The translations under genes and the position numbers were made by a program. The notes under the pieces are model-generated. The model had not been told where the DNA came from. It saw nothing but the letters and a program-made list of their open reading frames with translations, and made no database searches. Shown one piece after another: positions 7,301-15,931 of a stretch of 17,434 nt of DNA. Origin of the DNA: Podila epigama (taxonomy: Eukaryota > Mortierellomycota > Mortierellomycetes > Mortierellales > Mortierellaceae); contig JAAAVE010000531.1 of the NCBI GenBank assembly GCA_015679605.1, positions 1 through 17,434 on the forward strand, read 5' to 3'. The first letter of the stretch is position 1. Every line of letters begins with the position of its first letter.

Positions 7301-9283
7301 TTTTCAGGTGGGATACGAAGGTAGCGGAAGCGCTCTTGGTCCTCTGCATTCAAGTGAATGTTTAGATAGAACTGTTGACCTTTACGGAACTCGCCATCGT
7401 CATCTTTTTTGGATGAAGTGAAGACCTTGAGATGCTTTGTGCCTGCAAAATCGATATCCTCCTGTGATTTGTGTGTACGTGTCAATGTTTGTGCAATGAC
7501 CAGGAAAAGGAAAAAAAAGGTTAGGCAAATGCAGAATATCAAATAAAGGTTACCCGTGTAAGATGTAAGAGTTGACGAGAACGAACGAACAAACAAACAA
7601 ATAATGGCAACTTTAACTTACCCTAGAGCCTTCATCAAAGCTAGTGTGGGTGTGAGCAGGCGTCGCATAGGCTGGGTCTTCCGAATGCGTTTGTGATGCA
7701 TCTTCCCAAGAGGCTATGCACAATAAAGAAAAAAAAGAGCCACACAAAATAAGTAAACATGTGGCATTTTTTTGTTTTTCCACTGTATTGTTGTGTACGG
7801 TAAGTTCAAAGGGGAGGGGGGAAGGCAGGAAAGGAAAGGGAAAAAAAGGCTTAACGTCAAAAGGTCCAAAGGGCAAACGAGTGGAAAAAAAGGAGGTTGG
7901 ATGAGATGAAGAGGGTGGGTGAGGGCCCATTTGACCACTGCTCGCTCTCGTAAGCACAAGGTCTTTACTCGCGGTAGAAAACACTGTTACCGAGTCGAGA
8001 GAGTGACGGGGGAACAAAAAACCACCAGGTGGTATTGGCAAAAGAAAAGGTGGTGATTGTGAATATGATATGTGTGTAGGTGAATGAATGGACGCTGTGT
8101 GAATGTGTCATCGTATGTGTATATGAGATGGATGTGTATGAGATAGATATGTGTGTTTGTAGGTGTGTGCAGTAGTATGTATGTGATGTAGGACTGTGTG
8201 GATGGATAAAAGATATTGCAAAGAGATGTGTTATTTACCCCAAGACAGTTGGTGCTCGATAGGCGAGGCCTTAATCGGCATCTCGGGCGAGCAACTCGAC
8301 TGAAGATATTCCGGAGCATTCACTGGCGAAGGTGAGGTCATGTGCTGCGGAGGCTGCTGCTGTTGTAGTTGATGTTGCTGTTGTTGAAGCTGTTGTTGCT
8401 GCTGCTGTTGTTGCTGCTGCTGTTGTTGCTGCTGTTGTTGATGATGAACACTAATGTCTAGAGAAGACATGGTAGGCACAGGTGAGGGTGCATCGAGTAG
8501 ATATTCATTGTGCACCAGCTGTTCATGTTGTTGTTGCTGTTGCTGCTGCTGTTGCTGTTGTTGTTGCTGCTGTTGTTGCTGTTGTTGTTGTTGTTGCTGG
8601 AAAGGCATATAAGGATGGCGCATCATCGATGGATGTTGTTGCTGCTGTTGTTGTTGCGAGGCCATGTACTCGACTGGTGTTCGAACGAGGGAAGGCGCGA
8701 CAGCAAGGTTCTTTGCACGGGGTGCAATCTGCACTGGAGGCAGATTGGTGAGATCATAGGAATCCCAACGAGGAGCCATCTGAATGAGCGAGCCATCAGG
8801 ACCAATAGACAAGGAGAGAGGGTCGTCGATAGCATTTGGACCAGTGAGAATATCCCAGTTTTGTTTTGTTGCGTATGTGTTATTGATGTTGTTGTTGTTG
8901 TTAGTGTTGTTGTTGTTGTTGGAGGAAGGATATTGAGCCTGGAGTTGTTGGGGTGGAGATTGTTGGCTGGGAAGAGGAGAGAAGAGTGAGGATGTATCAG
9001 TGAGATGTGACTCGTGTGAGCGAGGAACAGAGGCTAGTTGCTGTTGTCGCTGGTGTTCTTGTTGAAACTGTTGTAGCCTGAGATGCTCAAGCTGTTGCCG
9101 TTGGAGGAGGGATAGTTGTGAAGGGAGAGATTGTTGTTGATATTGTTGCTGCTGTTGTTGTTGTAGCTGTTGTTGTTGTTGCTGTTGCTGTTGATGATGT
9201 TGTTGGAGAGGGGTTCCCGCAGTAGCGACGCCACCGGCAGGGTAGTGTGCGCCGATGGTTGCGGAGATATATGAGTTGTTCAT
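4361..9283 (-). CDS. SPT23/MGA2-like transcriptional regulator with IPT/TIG and ankyrin repeats, 1372 aa, four exons
   Basis: Exons 9283-8239, 7713-7622, 7461-6812 and 6692-4361 total 4119 bases, and phases 1, 0 and 2 all match. Residues 1-348 are Gln/Asn-rich (Q229-252, Q282-298, Asn around 122-135), like an activation domain. Residues 380-595 are the conserved region with VPCGRCKD and LRDGQVKLIASAWC, resembling the N-terminal region of yeast Spt23/Mga2. A basic PVKKRRED (637-644) may be a nuclear-localisation signal. The IPT/TIG domain is at about 657-738 (VIIIGQNFARGMTPVFG) and two ankyrin repeats at 790-854. A Ser/Thr linker follows, then a second ankyrin block (1032-1216). Yeast Spt23/Mga2 (about 1080-1110 aa) are membrane-tethered activators of OLE1. 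Here no transmembrane segment and no LPKY motif is present, so it may be constitutively soluble (inference). The ATG at 9283 is the first in frame; its -3 base is C, so an upstream exon is possible. Confidence 0.75.
6693..6811 (-). other. intron 3 of the IPT-ankyrin gene (119 nt)
   Basis: Donor GTAAGT (6811-6806), branch-like GCTAAC (6750-6745), acceptor TTAG ending at 6693. Joining gives TT|G, a leucine codon, and keeps frame. An in-frame ATG at 6721 lies inside the intron, open into exon 4. If the intron is retained, TTG is followed at once by TAA, ending the protein before the IPT domain. Confidence 0.8.
7462..7621 (-). other. intron 2 of the IPT-ankyrin gene (160 nt)
   Basis: Donor GTAAGT (7621-7616) after TCT AGG, acceptor ATCACAG ending at 7462, with branch-like TTGAC about 20 bases upstream (7485-7481). 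Phase 0 on both sides. Confidence 0.8.
7714..8238 (-). other. intron 1 of the IPT-ankyrin gene (525 nt)
   Basis: Donor GTAAAT at 8238, acceptor TGCATAG ending at 7714 after a strong pyrimidine tract; a CTTAT branch-like site lies about 38 bases upstream. Phase 1 on both sides (TGG G|CC). It is long for a fungal intron and carries many GT/CA-type repeats, so a small cassette exon inside it cannot be excluded. Confidence 0.65.
8390..8440 (-). repeat. polyglutamine-coding repeat, 17 codons
   Basis: Uninterrupted Gln codons, mixing CAG and CAA, encode Q282-298 of the IPT-ankyrin protein, between two His and a Leu. The codon mixing should slow replication slippage compared with a pure CAG run. 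Confidence 0.9.
8528..8599 (-). repeat. polyglutamine-coding repeat, 24 codons
   Basis: Exactly 72 bases of mixed CAA/CAG codons encode Q229-252, the longest Gln tract of the protein, flanked by PF and HEQ. Likely length-polymorphic between strains (inference). Confidence 0.9.
8879..8920 (-). repeat. polyasparagine-coding repeat
   Basis: AAC/AAT codons encode five Asn, Thr, five Asn, Ile and two Asn (about residues 122-135). This is part of the low-complexity N-terminal region of the IPT-ankyrin protein. Confidence 0.85.
9128..9205 (-). repeat. interrupted polyglutamine-coding repeat near the N-terminus
   Basis: Encodes about residues 27-52: Gln runs broken by His-His, Leu and Tyr. Codons mix CAA and CAG. 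With the two longer tracts it makes the first exon a typical Gln-rich activation-type region. Confidence 0.85.
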
Positions 9284-10120
9284 GTGTGTATATGTGTATG
9301 TGTGTATGTGTATGGATGTGTCTGTCTGTTCAAGTGATGGATAGTTGTGGATGGGAAAGGGAGAAAGTGTCGGAACCAACAGAAGAGAAGGAGGTAGAGA
9401 CGACTGGACTGGAGAAAAAAAAAATAAAAAAAAAAATAAAGGGACTGAATCTCTCTCTCGCTATCTCTTGATCTTTTGAAGAGGATGGATGGATGGAAGA
9501 ATGGATGGAGTTGGATGGTAATGGATTATGCAAAAATGAAGAAGAGGAGTGTGAGTGTGAGTGAATGTGTATTTGCAAAAATGTGAGTGTGAGTGTGGGT
9601 GTGAGTGTGTGGGTGAAGAAAGAGAAAAAGTGGTGGGAAAAAATAAGAAAATAAGAAAAATAAGAAGGAAAAAAAAATAAAAAATAAAAATAAAAAGGCC
9701 TAACTGAGGCGTGTGACCCAAAGAGTGGAGTGTTGGAGTGAGTGATGGAGAGGGATGAATGAGATGAATGGATGGAATGAATGAATGGAGTGATGGATGG
9801 ATGATTAAAAAGAAGCAATTTAGAAAAGAAGAGAAGAAAAGAAAAGAGAGTAGACAAGATAGAGACAAAAAGACAGAAAGTGGATAATTAATAACAGTGA
9901 TGGACGTATTGGACGATGGCAAGAAAGTCGAGAAGAGAAGGGGGGGACCTAGACTCGGTCGGTCGGGTTGACCACTTCGCTCTCGTTTCGTTTCGTTTTT
10001 CCACTGTCTGTCTGTCCGTCCACTCGCTGTCCACTGTCCACTGTCCACTGCTACCATCTGTCGGTCTGTCCACTGTCTACCTCTGCATCCATCCATCCCA
10101 GTGGTGTCTGTCGACGACAA
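9284..10120 (-). promoter_or_regulatory. 5' flank / 5' UTR of the IPT-ankyrin gene, microsatellite-rich
   Basis: Immediately upstream of the start on the - strand lie an AC/AT-rich stretch (9281-9329), CCAT-type tetranucleotide repeats (9481-9510 and 9763-9805), a CACTCA-type repeat (about 9548-9615) and AT-rich runs (9415-9440, 9650-9695). Another tandem repeat, TCCACTG on the + strand, lies at 10029-10050. Long open frames here translate only to low-complexity Ser/His/Phe/Pro and are not genes. No convincing TATA box or transcription start is identifiable. Confidence 0.5.
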
Positions 10121-10267
10121 AAGTGAGCGCCATAGGGAAAAAGGGGTATTTTTTTTTCTCCTTCTCTAGTCATCATCATTCATTCAACAATGGGGCGGGA
10201 TGACTGTGTGTGTGTGTTTGTTTGTGTTTTTGTGTTTGTTTTTGTCTCTCTCTCTCTTTGTTTGCAC

Positions 10268-10294
10268 TAAACAAAACAAAACAAAACAAAACAA
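10268..10294. repeat. AAAAC pentanucleotide microsatellite
   Basis: Five successive AAAAC-type units in intergenic DNA, next to GT/CT-rich low-complexity sequence at 10205-10260. Confidence 0.75.
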
Positions 10295-11609
10295 ATACAA
10301 CCCAAAAAAAAAAGGTCCGTTAATGAAAATTGCTCAGCATCATTCCATGCTGACTTGCACAAAGCATACGTTCATCCATCCCATCCCTCTCTCGCTAGAC
10401 AATCATCATGGCTACCAGTCGGGCGACATGTAAGCATGAATACAATCAAGGATAGGATAGAATAGACCGAGAGTGTCATCTGTCGCCATCCATTGGATCC
10501 GTGAACTGACACGACATCATCCCAATGTCGCACCAATCCAGAGCCGAGGGGGGGATCCGTGCATCATCCCCCGTTGGCCAGGTTTCAAAAGATCACCTTC
10601 TCTCTCTCTCTTTCTCTCTAGTTGCACCCGGTACCCGTACCCGAATTGTGTCTATCTCTCTGTCTATCTGGACCAACTGGTCTGACCAACTGGACTGGAC
10701 TCACTGACTGACCACACGACCATTCTTCAACTCGTTCCGTGTCGTGCAAGGTTGCAGGGCAAAAAAAAATCCCCCCTCACCTTCAAACACCACCACTCAT
10801 CAGATACAGTCCACTCCAAAAGTGATTTGTTGTTGGCTACCATCATAAGCAGGGGTCTCTCTCGTTATGACTTTTGTGAGTGTGATGATGATGGTTGCCC
10901 CTCACTCATCACTTCCTGCACAGTCTCAGTCTACCTGACATATGCTCAACATACGTCCCAGTCAGCCATTTGAGAGATTTAGCCTTCCCTGGTCTGTATT
11001 ACCCTGGCCTATTTTTTTTTTGTTGAGCGTTGCGTTGAGTACCCTTGGTCATGTACCAACCTACTCATAAAACCTAATGTTCCTGTCTGTTGAGTGTCTA
11101 TGTGGCTTCTTGTTTGGACACAAAACACAAACACAAACACAAACACAACCCATCATTTGTCCTTGCTGGCTGGTGCAACTGTCGATTGTTTTTTTTTATT
11201 TATTTTTTTTAGGGCTGTTTTTAGTTCTTGTCCTCTCGCTAGGGTACTTCCTCTTCATGACAAAAGTCATAAAAGAATAATAATAAAAATACACCTTCAA
11301 GCTGGCGCAGACTTCAATCAACAGCAATTGCACAGTCGATTCGTCCCTAGTTCCATAATGAGCAACAAGTTCCAAGTTCGTTTGCTTGTTTCCCTTCTCT
11401 CTCAAGAAGTTTCTTCCTCAATCTTCTTCAAAAAGAACAGATTATACAGTACTGGAGATGACATACAAAACACACTGCTGCACATCTTGTTCCCCCCTCC
11501 TCTGCCCTGCCCCGTGCATTTTGTGTCGTACGTAGGAATGAGGTGAATCAATAATGAATGTCCCCGGTCGTCATCGCACTTCTCTCTCTCTCTCTCTCCG
11601 AGGCCAATG

Positions 11610-11638
11610 TCAACAACAACAACAACAACAACAACAAA
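11610..11638. repeat. (CAA)n microsatellite
   Basis: About nine CAA units on the + strand, directly after a CT dinucleotide run (11581-11597). Non-coding. The AGC/AAGC-rich stretch at 11732-11765 nearby is a separate imperfect repeat. Confidence 0.8.
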
Positions 11639-12041
11639 CCCCTTTTCATTTCCAGAATGAATGATGAGGCAATAATACTAATAATAATTATTGCACCACA
11701 CCAACAGAGGCAGTTGGGCGAATTTGTGCAACAGCAAGCAGCAAGCAGCAAGCAACAGCAAGAAAGCAGATATTATTGTAGATCCAACATGAAGGAAGAA
11801 GAAAGAAAAAAAAAGGGGGGGAACAAGTGCACACTCCAAATACCCATGCCCTCATCCGTTTGATATGAGATTCCACAGGGGGCAAGAAAAGGATGTCTCG
11901 ACAAAGGTCCAAGGCTGGTAACTCAAGGAGATGGAATCGTATTTTTATCTCTTTGCTCGCGTGGTCCATCCTTGGACCACAATGCCTACAACTTTCATGT
12001 TGAGCGTTTGAGAGAGATAGTTTAATCTGGAATGTGCGTTC

Positions 12042-12055
12042 TTTTTTTTTTTTTT

Positions 12056-12093
<38 letters not shown>

Positions 12094-12094
12094 G
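12042..12094. repeat. T16 homopolymer followed by (GTT)n microsatellite
   Basis: Sixteen T then about twelve GTT units, ending at GTTGCTTAC. On the - strand this produces a fake poly-Gln/poly-Lys frame, which I do not accept as a gene. Confidence 0.85.
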
Positions 12095-14180
12095 CTTACT
12101 TACGCACACGCATGCACACACAAAACACAAAACACCCACATACCGTGGACAACTTCCTTTTACCTCCATTTTCCACGCTCGCGGCATAATTATTATTGTT
12201 TACTCAAGAGCAATGTCCACAAACAGCCCTTTTGGTAAAGTTCACGCTAAAGTAAAAATGAAAATGAAAAGGAAAAAAAAAAAAGAAACAACTCGCTTTT
12301 GTTTATGTTTGTGTTTTTTTGGGGGAAAGACCGATAGATGGGGATATGAGGAGGAAAGAAGCGTAGATGGGGCACAGATAGAACAAGAACGTACACGATT
12401 GACGATTGTTGTTGTTGTAGTTGTCCTGTTCTTTCATTCCTCCGGCCATATGGCCAGTGCTCCGTGCCTTACTCGTTCATTCTCATTTAGCCGGTCAAAA
12501 TATCGACGCTATTGCACTTCTTTCTGACAACAACAGTACAACCAATACCTTGATTTTTTACCTAGAGCATAGCATATACTTCTCAAGATCCCTGGTCCGT
12601 ACTTTTGCCCTTGCATTAAACGATTCTTTTCATCAGACTTGATATAGGCGGTCCTTCATGACTCGTACGGCCTGATGGAAGAGGGTACCCTAGAAAACCG
12701 TCACTCTACATCCTCGCCAAATATACAACACCATCCTTCCATCAACAAAAAAGACAGTAGCACAAGGGCATCTTGACTACTATATTATCAAAGAGAGATA
12801 ATGCCAACTCATTTGGAGCAATGACGGGGGTATTTTTGCAGCTGCTGCAGCAACGTGCTACGCCCTACCACTGCACCTTTGCTGTTTTGCACTTGCTGTA
12901 TTCAGATCACCACAAAGACATTCCGATAGACCGAAAAGGCCTTACGGTCAGCCCCGCAGAAACGTCGCGGCAACCAATCACATTCAACGATTCGCATTCT
13001 GGGCCACACAATGTCTTTTTTTTTTTTCGGCTCACCCTGTATCCCTGTATACTGGTAACTGGTATATACATTTTCGTTCGTACTTTTTGTCAACATGGCG
13101 GCTGTTGTGTTCTTGTATCTCTAGAGAAGGAGAAAAGTCGCATAGAACTTACCTGTGGAAAAATAGAGACAACAGAAAGATTGCTCATGCCGCGTATCTA
13201 TACTTAGAAGGTATAGAGGATGATGCCAGATGACATCGTCCGTCTCTCTTTTTTTTTCATCTTGCAATGCAAAAGACATGGTAATAAAGGACATGTCCCC
13301 AGGTCATTGTCAAATTTAGTCATCCATCCACATTTCCACTGTTGGTTTGTGCAACCAACAATAATAATAAAAAAAATAAAAAGTACCACAAAATCGCGTA
13401 GCCAACTTTGTTGGTTCAGCTCAAACTTGGCACATTTGTAATAAGCAAGAAACGCTCTGCTTCGAGTTAACAAGAGCAACAGGATAGAGAGTTTGACCAA
13501 AGAGTAAAACGTCTCATCGTAAAACGATTCATGAGCATTTGGAAATAGCATTTATTTATTTTTTATTTTATTTTTTATTATGTTGGGTGCAAATGGGTAT
13601 TTTTTTGTTATTTTTTGTTTTACAGGGCAAAAAGAAAAAACTACAGCTACAAAAACATGATGCAAAAAAAAAAAGTGAAAGAAACAACATAAAGATACAA
13701 AAAAAAGACAAGCAATCAAATGACATTGGTGGTAAGAAAAAAAAGGTGCCACAACTCCAAGCTGAAGTAAAAAGGAACACAAGACGAGGAAGAAAAAAAA
13801 AAGGGAAGGAAGCAGAAAGACATACGAACTCTAGCTATTTGCGATGAAAAGCGCAACACACCATGGTGTGCTGTCATATGTTGCTAAGCGGTTGTTGGTG
13901 GTGTTGTTGTTGCAGTTGTGGTTGTTTGCATTCTTGTTCCAAACTGTTCTTGATTGCTGACGCGTTTTTTTTTTTTTTTTTTTGTGGCATGTTGTTGATG
14001 TTGTTGAGAATGGTCGTTTTTTCCAGACAGCTGGTGTCTGTTTTCTTGCCATTCACGTTGTCTGTTGCTGTTGTTGTCAAAGATGGCCCTTTGCACCCGA
14101 AATTGAATAAACCAAGATAGTAGACCTTTTTTTTTTTAGGCAGCCGCTTGTGTTGTCTCGAGAGAACCCAGCAAATCCTT

Positions 14181-15931
14181 CTAGCACGACTCGACAACAG
14201 GTCGGTTATCGGCAACCTTCAAGTTCGCAAACTCATCCAGGACATTGCGATCAGAATGGATAGCCTGCACGTCCTGGAGGAAGGCGGCATAGTGCTTGTC
14301 ATAGTCCTCACCCTCAGGGAACTCGCCAAGCTCTTGCTCGTCCATCTCGTCTGTCAGATAGTCGACACCTTCAATCTTCTCCATCACATCTTCATCGTCA
14401 TCGTCCTCCTCCAAAGCAAGGGCCTCGTCGTAGGCGGATGTGTGGGCGGAATGCAGGGTCTGGAGGAAATGGTCGATTCCAGACCAGGCATGGGGCTTCT
14501 TGGCTTGAACAATGTTCTTGATCCTCTCTACAACCGTTTCCCATGGCAAGTTCTCGGTCTGGTTCAGCTGGAGCGTGGACAAGATATCGATGTAGAGCTG
14601 CGTGTCGAGATGGAGCAACTGAAGAGCAGTGTCCAATGTCGAGCTTGTGAGGCCTGTGTTTCGCAACAACAACAGAACAAACAAACAAACAAACAAACAA
14701 ACAAACAAAAAGCACAAAACATACACAATATTCGTTAATATCTTTTGTTGTGTGCATAAAAATAATGTGTGTGTGTTGGCAACATGACAAGGTCTGTGCA
14801 AGCAGGGTGAACCATTCATTCTTACCAAGCGAGTCTGCAGCTTCCTCTTCAGCAAAGACGCGAAGGATCTCTAGACGTGTTGGCTCAGGAAGACTGGAGA
14901 GAAACGTCTGAAGGGACTGCATGACGGCAGTGTGAGAGGCCGATGGGTTATCGAGCTTTAGTGCGACCATGTACTTGGCAAAGAGTTCAGTGGATTGTAG
15001 AATATGCTGAACCTTGACAAGGAGCGGTGTGGACATGAGCACCGTTGTCAGGGTGGAGAGAAAGTCTTGGTCCTACGAAGTGTGAACGGTAAATGGTTAG
15101 ATTCAGTTCAGTGGAGATGGACGGTCTTCTCCCGCTCCCTCCCACGACCATCCCTTCCTTTTTTTTTCACAAGAAAGGTTCGTGTTGTCATTTCATCCAA
15201 GACAAAGACAAGACAAGGACAAAGACAAGACAAGACAAAACAAGAAGAAAGGAGAGGGAGGAGGAGGATGGGTTTGTGTGGTGCATTGGGCGTCTGTTTT
15301 GTTCATGCGTCCCTCCAGAGTGAGCGGGAGGTCACGCGGAAAATTTGGGAAAGGCCAATTTGTCACCATGGCTCTTTTGAGCGTTTTTGGGTAATCGCTC
15401 GTTGCTGGGAATTGCCAGACAAGAAGGGGGGGAAAGGGAAGGACGAATGTGGAGGAAAAAAATACGTGTTGACATGGCCTGGCAATGACATGTTGGTCCT
15501 CAGTCCTCAGTCCTCAGTCCTCACCACTATCATTGTCTTCTACCTAACGACCTTTAGCATGTCAATCATCTGTAACGTCCCCGTCAAGTTCAGTTACAAA
15601 TGTCATGGATGATGGTTACACCACACTACACTACACCACACCAGTATGTACATTATAATCATTATGATAGTAGAGATACATAAGGATTGTAGCGTTGTAT
15701 TACCTGTTCAGCAAACTGCATGTGGCGGTGAAATACAGGGACCAGACGCGGGGCGTTGGCAAAGAAAGGAAGGAGATTGTGGCTAAATTCTGGCAAAGGC
15801 GCGTTGACCTCAACCATTGAGTTCCACGACTGCACAAAGTTGAACCAGTCGTCCTCAAAGAGAGAGCTCCTCAGGCATTTGAACAGGCAGAACTGATTGA
15901 ACGGCGTGGGTTTTGAGAGTGCTTCGGTCAT
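14181..15931 (-). CDS. conserved-looking hypothetical protein, 315 aa, three exons
   Basis: Function not recognised. Exons 15931-15704, 15072-14826 and 14653-14181 sum to 948 bases (315 codons plus TAG) and splice phases 0 and 1 match. The start is the first ATG in frame (15931), with A at -3; a TTG further upstream is in frame but is not a plausible eukaryotic start. The protein is probably soluble and helical: residues 1-160 are rich in Leu/Phe with amphipathic spacing (for example LFEDDWFNFVQSWNSM and FLSSLPEPTRLEILRVFAEE). No signal peptide or membrane segment is seen. A strongly acidic stretch lies at about 238-275 (EEDDDDED near 240), and the C-terminus is FANLKVADNRPVVESC. Mixed composition across exon joins argues for a real gene, unlike the surrounding repeat frames. 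It is on the same strand as the IPT-ankyrin gene but 4.9 kb away, so it is not functionally tied by position. Confidence 0.75.
14654..14825 (-). other. intron 2 of the 315-aa protein gene (172 nt), with tetranucleotide repeat
   Basis: Donor GTAAGA (14825-14820) and acceptor AACACAG ending at 14654. The phase-1 junction restores a Gly codon. A (CAAA)n microsatellite at about 14686-14710 gives TTTG repeats on the coding strand, in the position of the polypyrimidine tract. A branch-like ATTAAC lies about 80 bases upstream of the acceptor. Confidence 0.75.
15073..15703 (-). other. intron 1 of the 315-aa protein gene (631 nt)
   Basis: Donor GTAATA (15703-15698), branch-like CTAAC (15100-15096) about 24 bases before the acceptor GTAG ending at 15073. 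Phase 0. It is long for a fungal intron and holds AAGAC-type repeats (about 15195-15245), four TCCTCAG-type units (15497-15524) and ACTACACC-type repeats near 15616-15645. I see no convincing internal exon. Confidence 0.7.
15497..15524. repeat. TCCTCAG heptanucleotide tandem repeat, four units
   Basis: Three perfect copies and a fourth ending in C instead of G, inside intron 1 of the 315-aa protein gene. Confidence 0.85.

Larger units (their letters stand above)
10121..14180. other. 4 kb intergenic region without a supportable gene
   Basis: Both strands were read and no frame has the composition or length of a conserved protein. Several open frames are made of poly-Lys, poly-Phe, poly-Gln or poly-Leu from repeats, and others start at TTG rather than ATG. 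Contents are a GT/CT tract (10205-10260), AAAAC repeats (about 10268-10294), ACAAAC repeats (about 11117-11147), a CT then CAA tract (11581-11638), T16 plus (GTT)n (12042-12094), and an A/T-rich stretch 13540-13800. The segment 12630-13210 is of mixed composition and low in repeats. It could hold a small exon or a decayed element, but nothing recognisable. No tRNA, snRNA or rRNA signature was seen. Confidence 0.55.

Noticed and set aside
7940-7985. Cassette exon inside intron 1 of the IPT-ankyrin gene
   Set aside because: There is a fair acceptor (pyrimidine tract then AACAG), and the frame VFSTASKDLVLTRASSG fits phase 1, but the only phase-compatible donor nearby is a weak GTCAAA. Kept out of the model.
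8482-8989. + strand frames of poly-Leu and poly-Val
   Set aside because: Antisense reading of the polyQ-coding repeats of the IPT-ankyrin gene.
9330-10120. Long - strand open frames rich in Ser, His, Phe, Pro and Thr
   Set aside because: They are translations of CCAT, CACTCA and TCCACTG microsatellites in the 5' flank of the IPT-ankyrin gene. No domain and no normal composition.
10408-10434. Mini first exon ATG...ACAT|GTAAGC on + strand
   Set aside because: Good donor-like site after seven codons, but the best downstream acceptor (10540 region) gives an immediate stop and no coding continuation was found.
12645-12775. Short + strand coding-like stretch (LHDSYGLMEEGTLENRHS...) after ATATAG
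   Set aside because: About 45 codons with an acceptor-like AG before it and a TGA after, but no partner exon or polyadenylation signal could be found.
13150-13200. Possible U1 snRNA 5' end (ACTTACCTG on + strand)
   Set aside because: Only the nine-base core matches. The following sequence lacks the U1 stem-loop I sequence and Sm site.
12773-13207. 144-codon + strand open frame (TTILSKRDNANSF...)
   Set aside because: It begins at TTG, runs into a poly-Phe T tract and has no recognisable motif. Mixed composition makes a decayed element possible, but I cannot support a gene.
13539-13847. Lys-rich + strand frame (KKKKLQLQKHDAKKKSERN...)
   Set aside because: Produced by A-rich runs. Resembles a basic protein only by composition, with no conserved motif.
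14148-14738. 196-codon + strand open frame opposite the 315-aa protein gene
   Set aside because: Shadow of the true exon 3. The - strand model has matched splice phases and natural composition, while this frame ends in a translated CAAA microsatellite.
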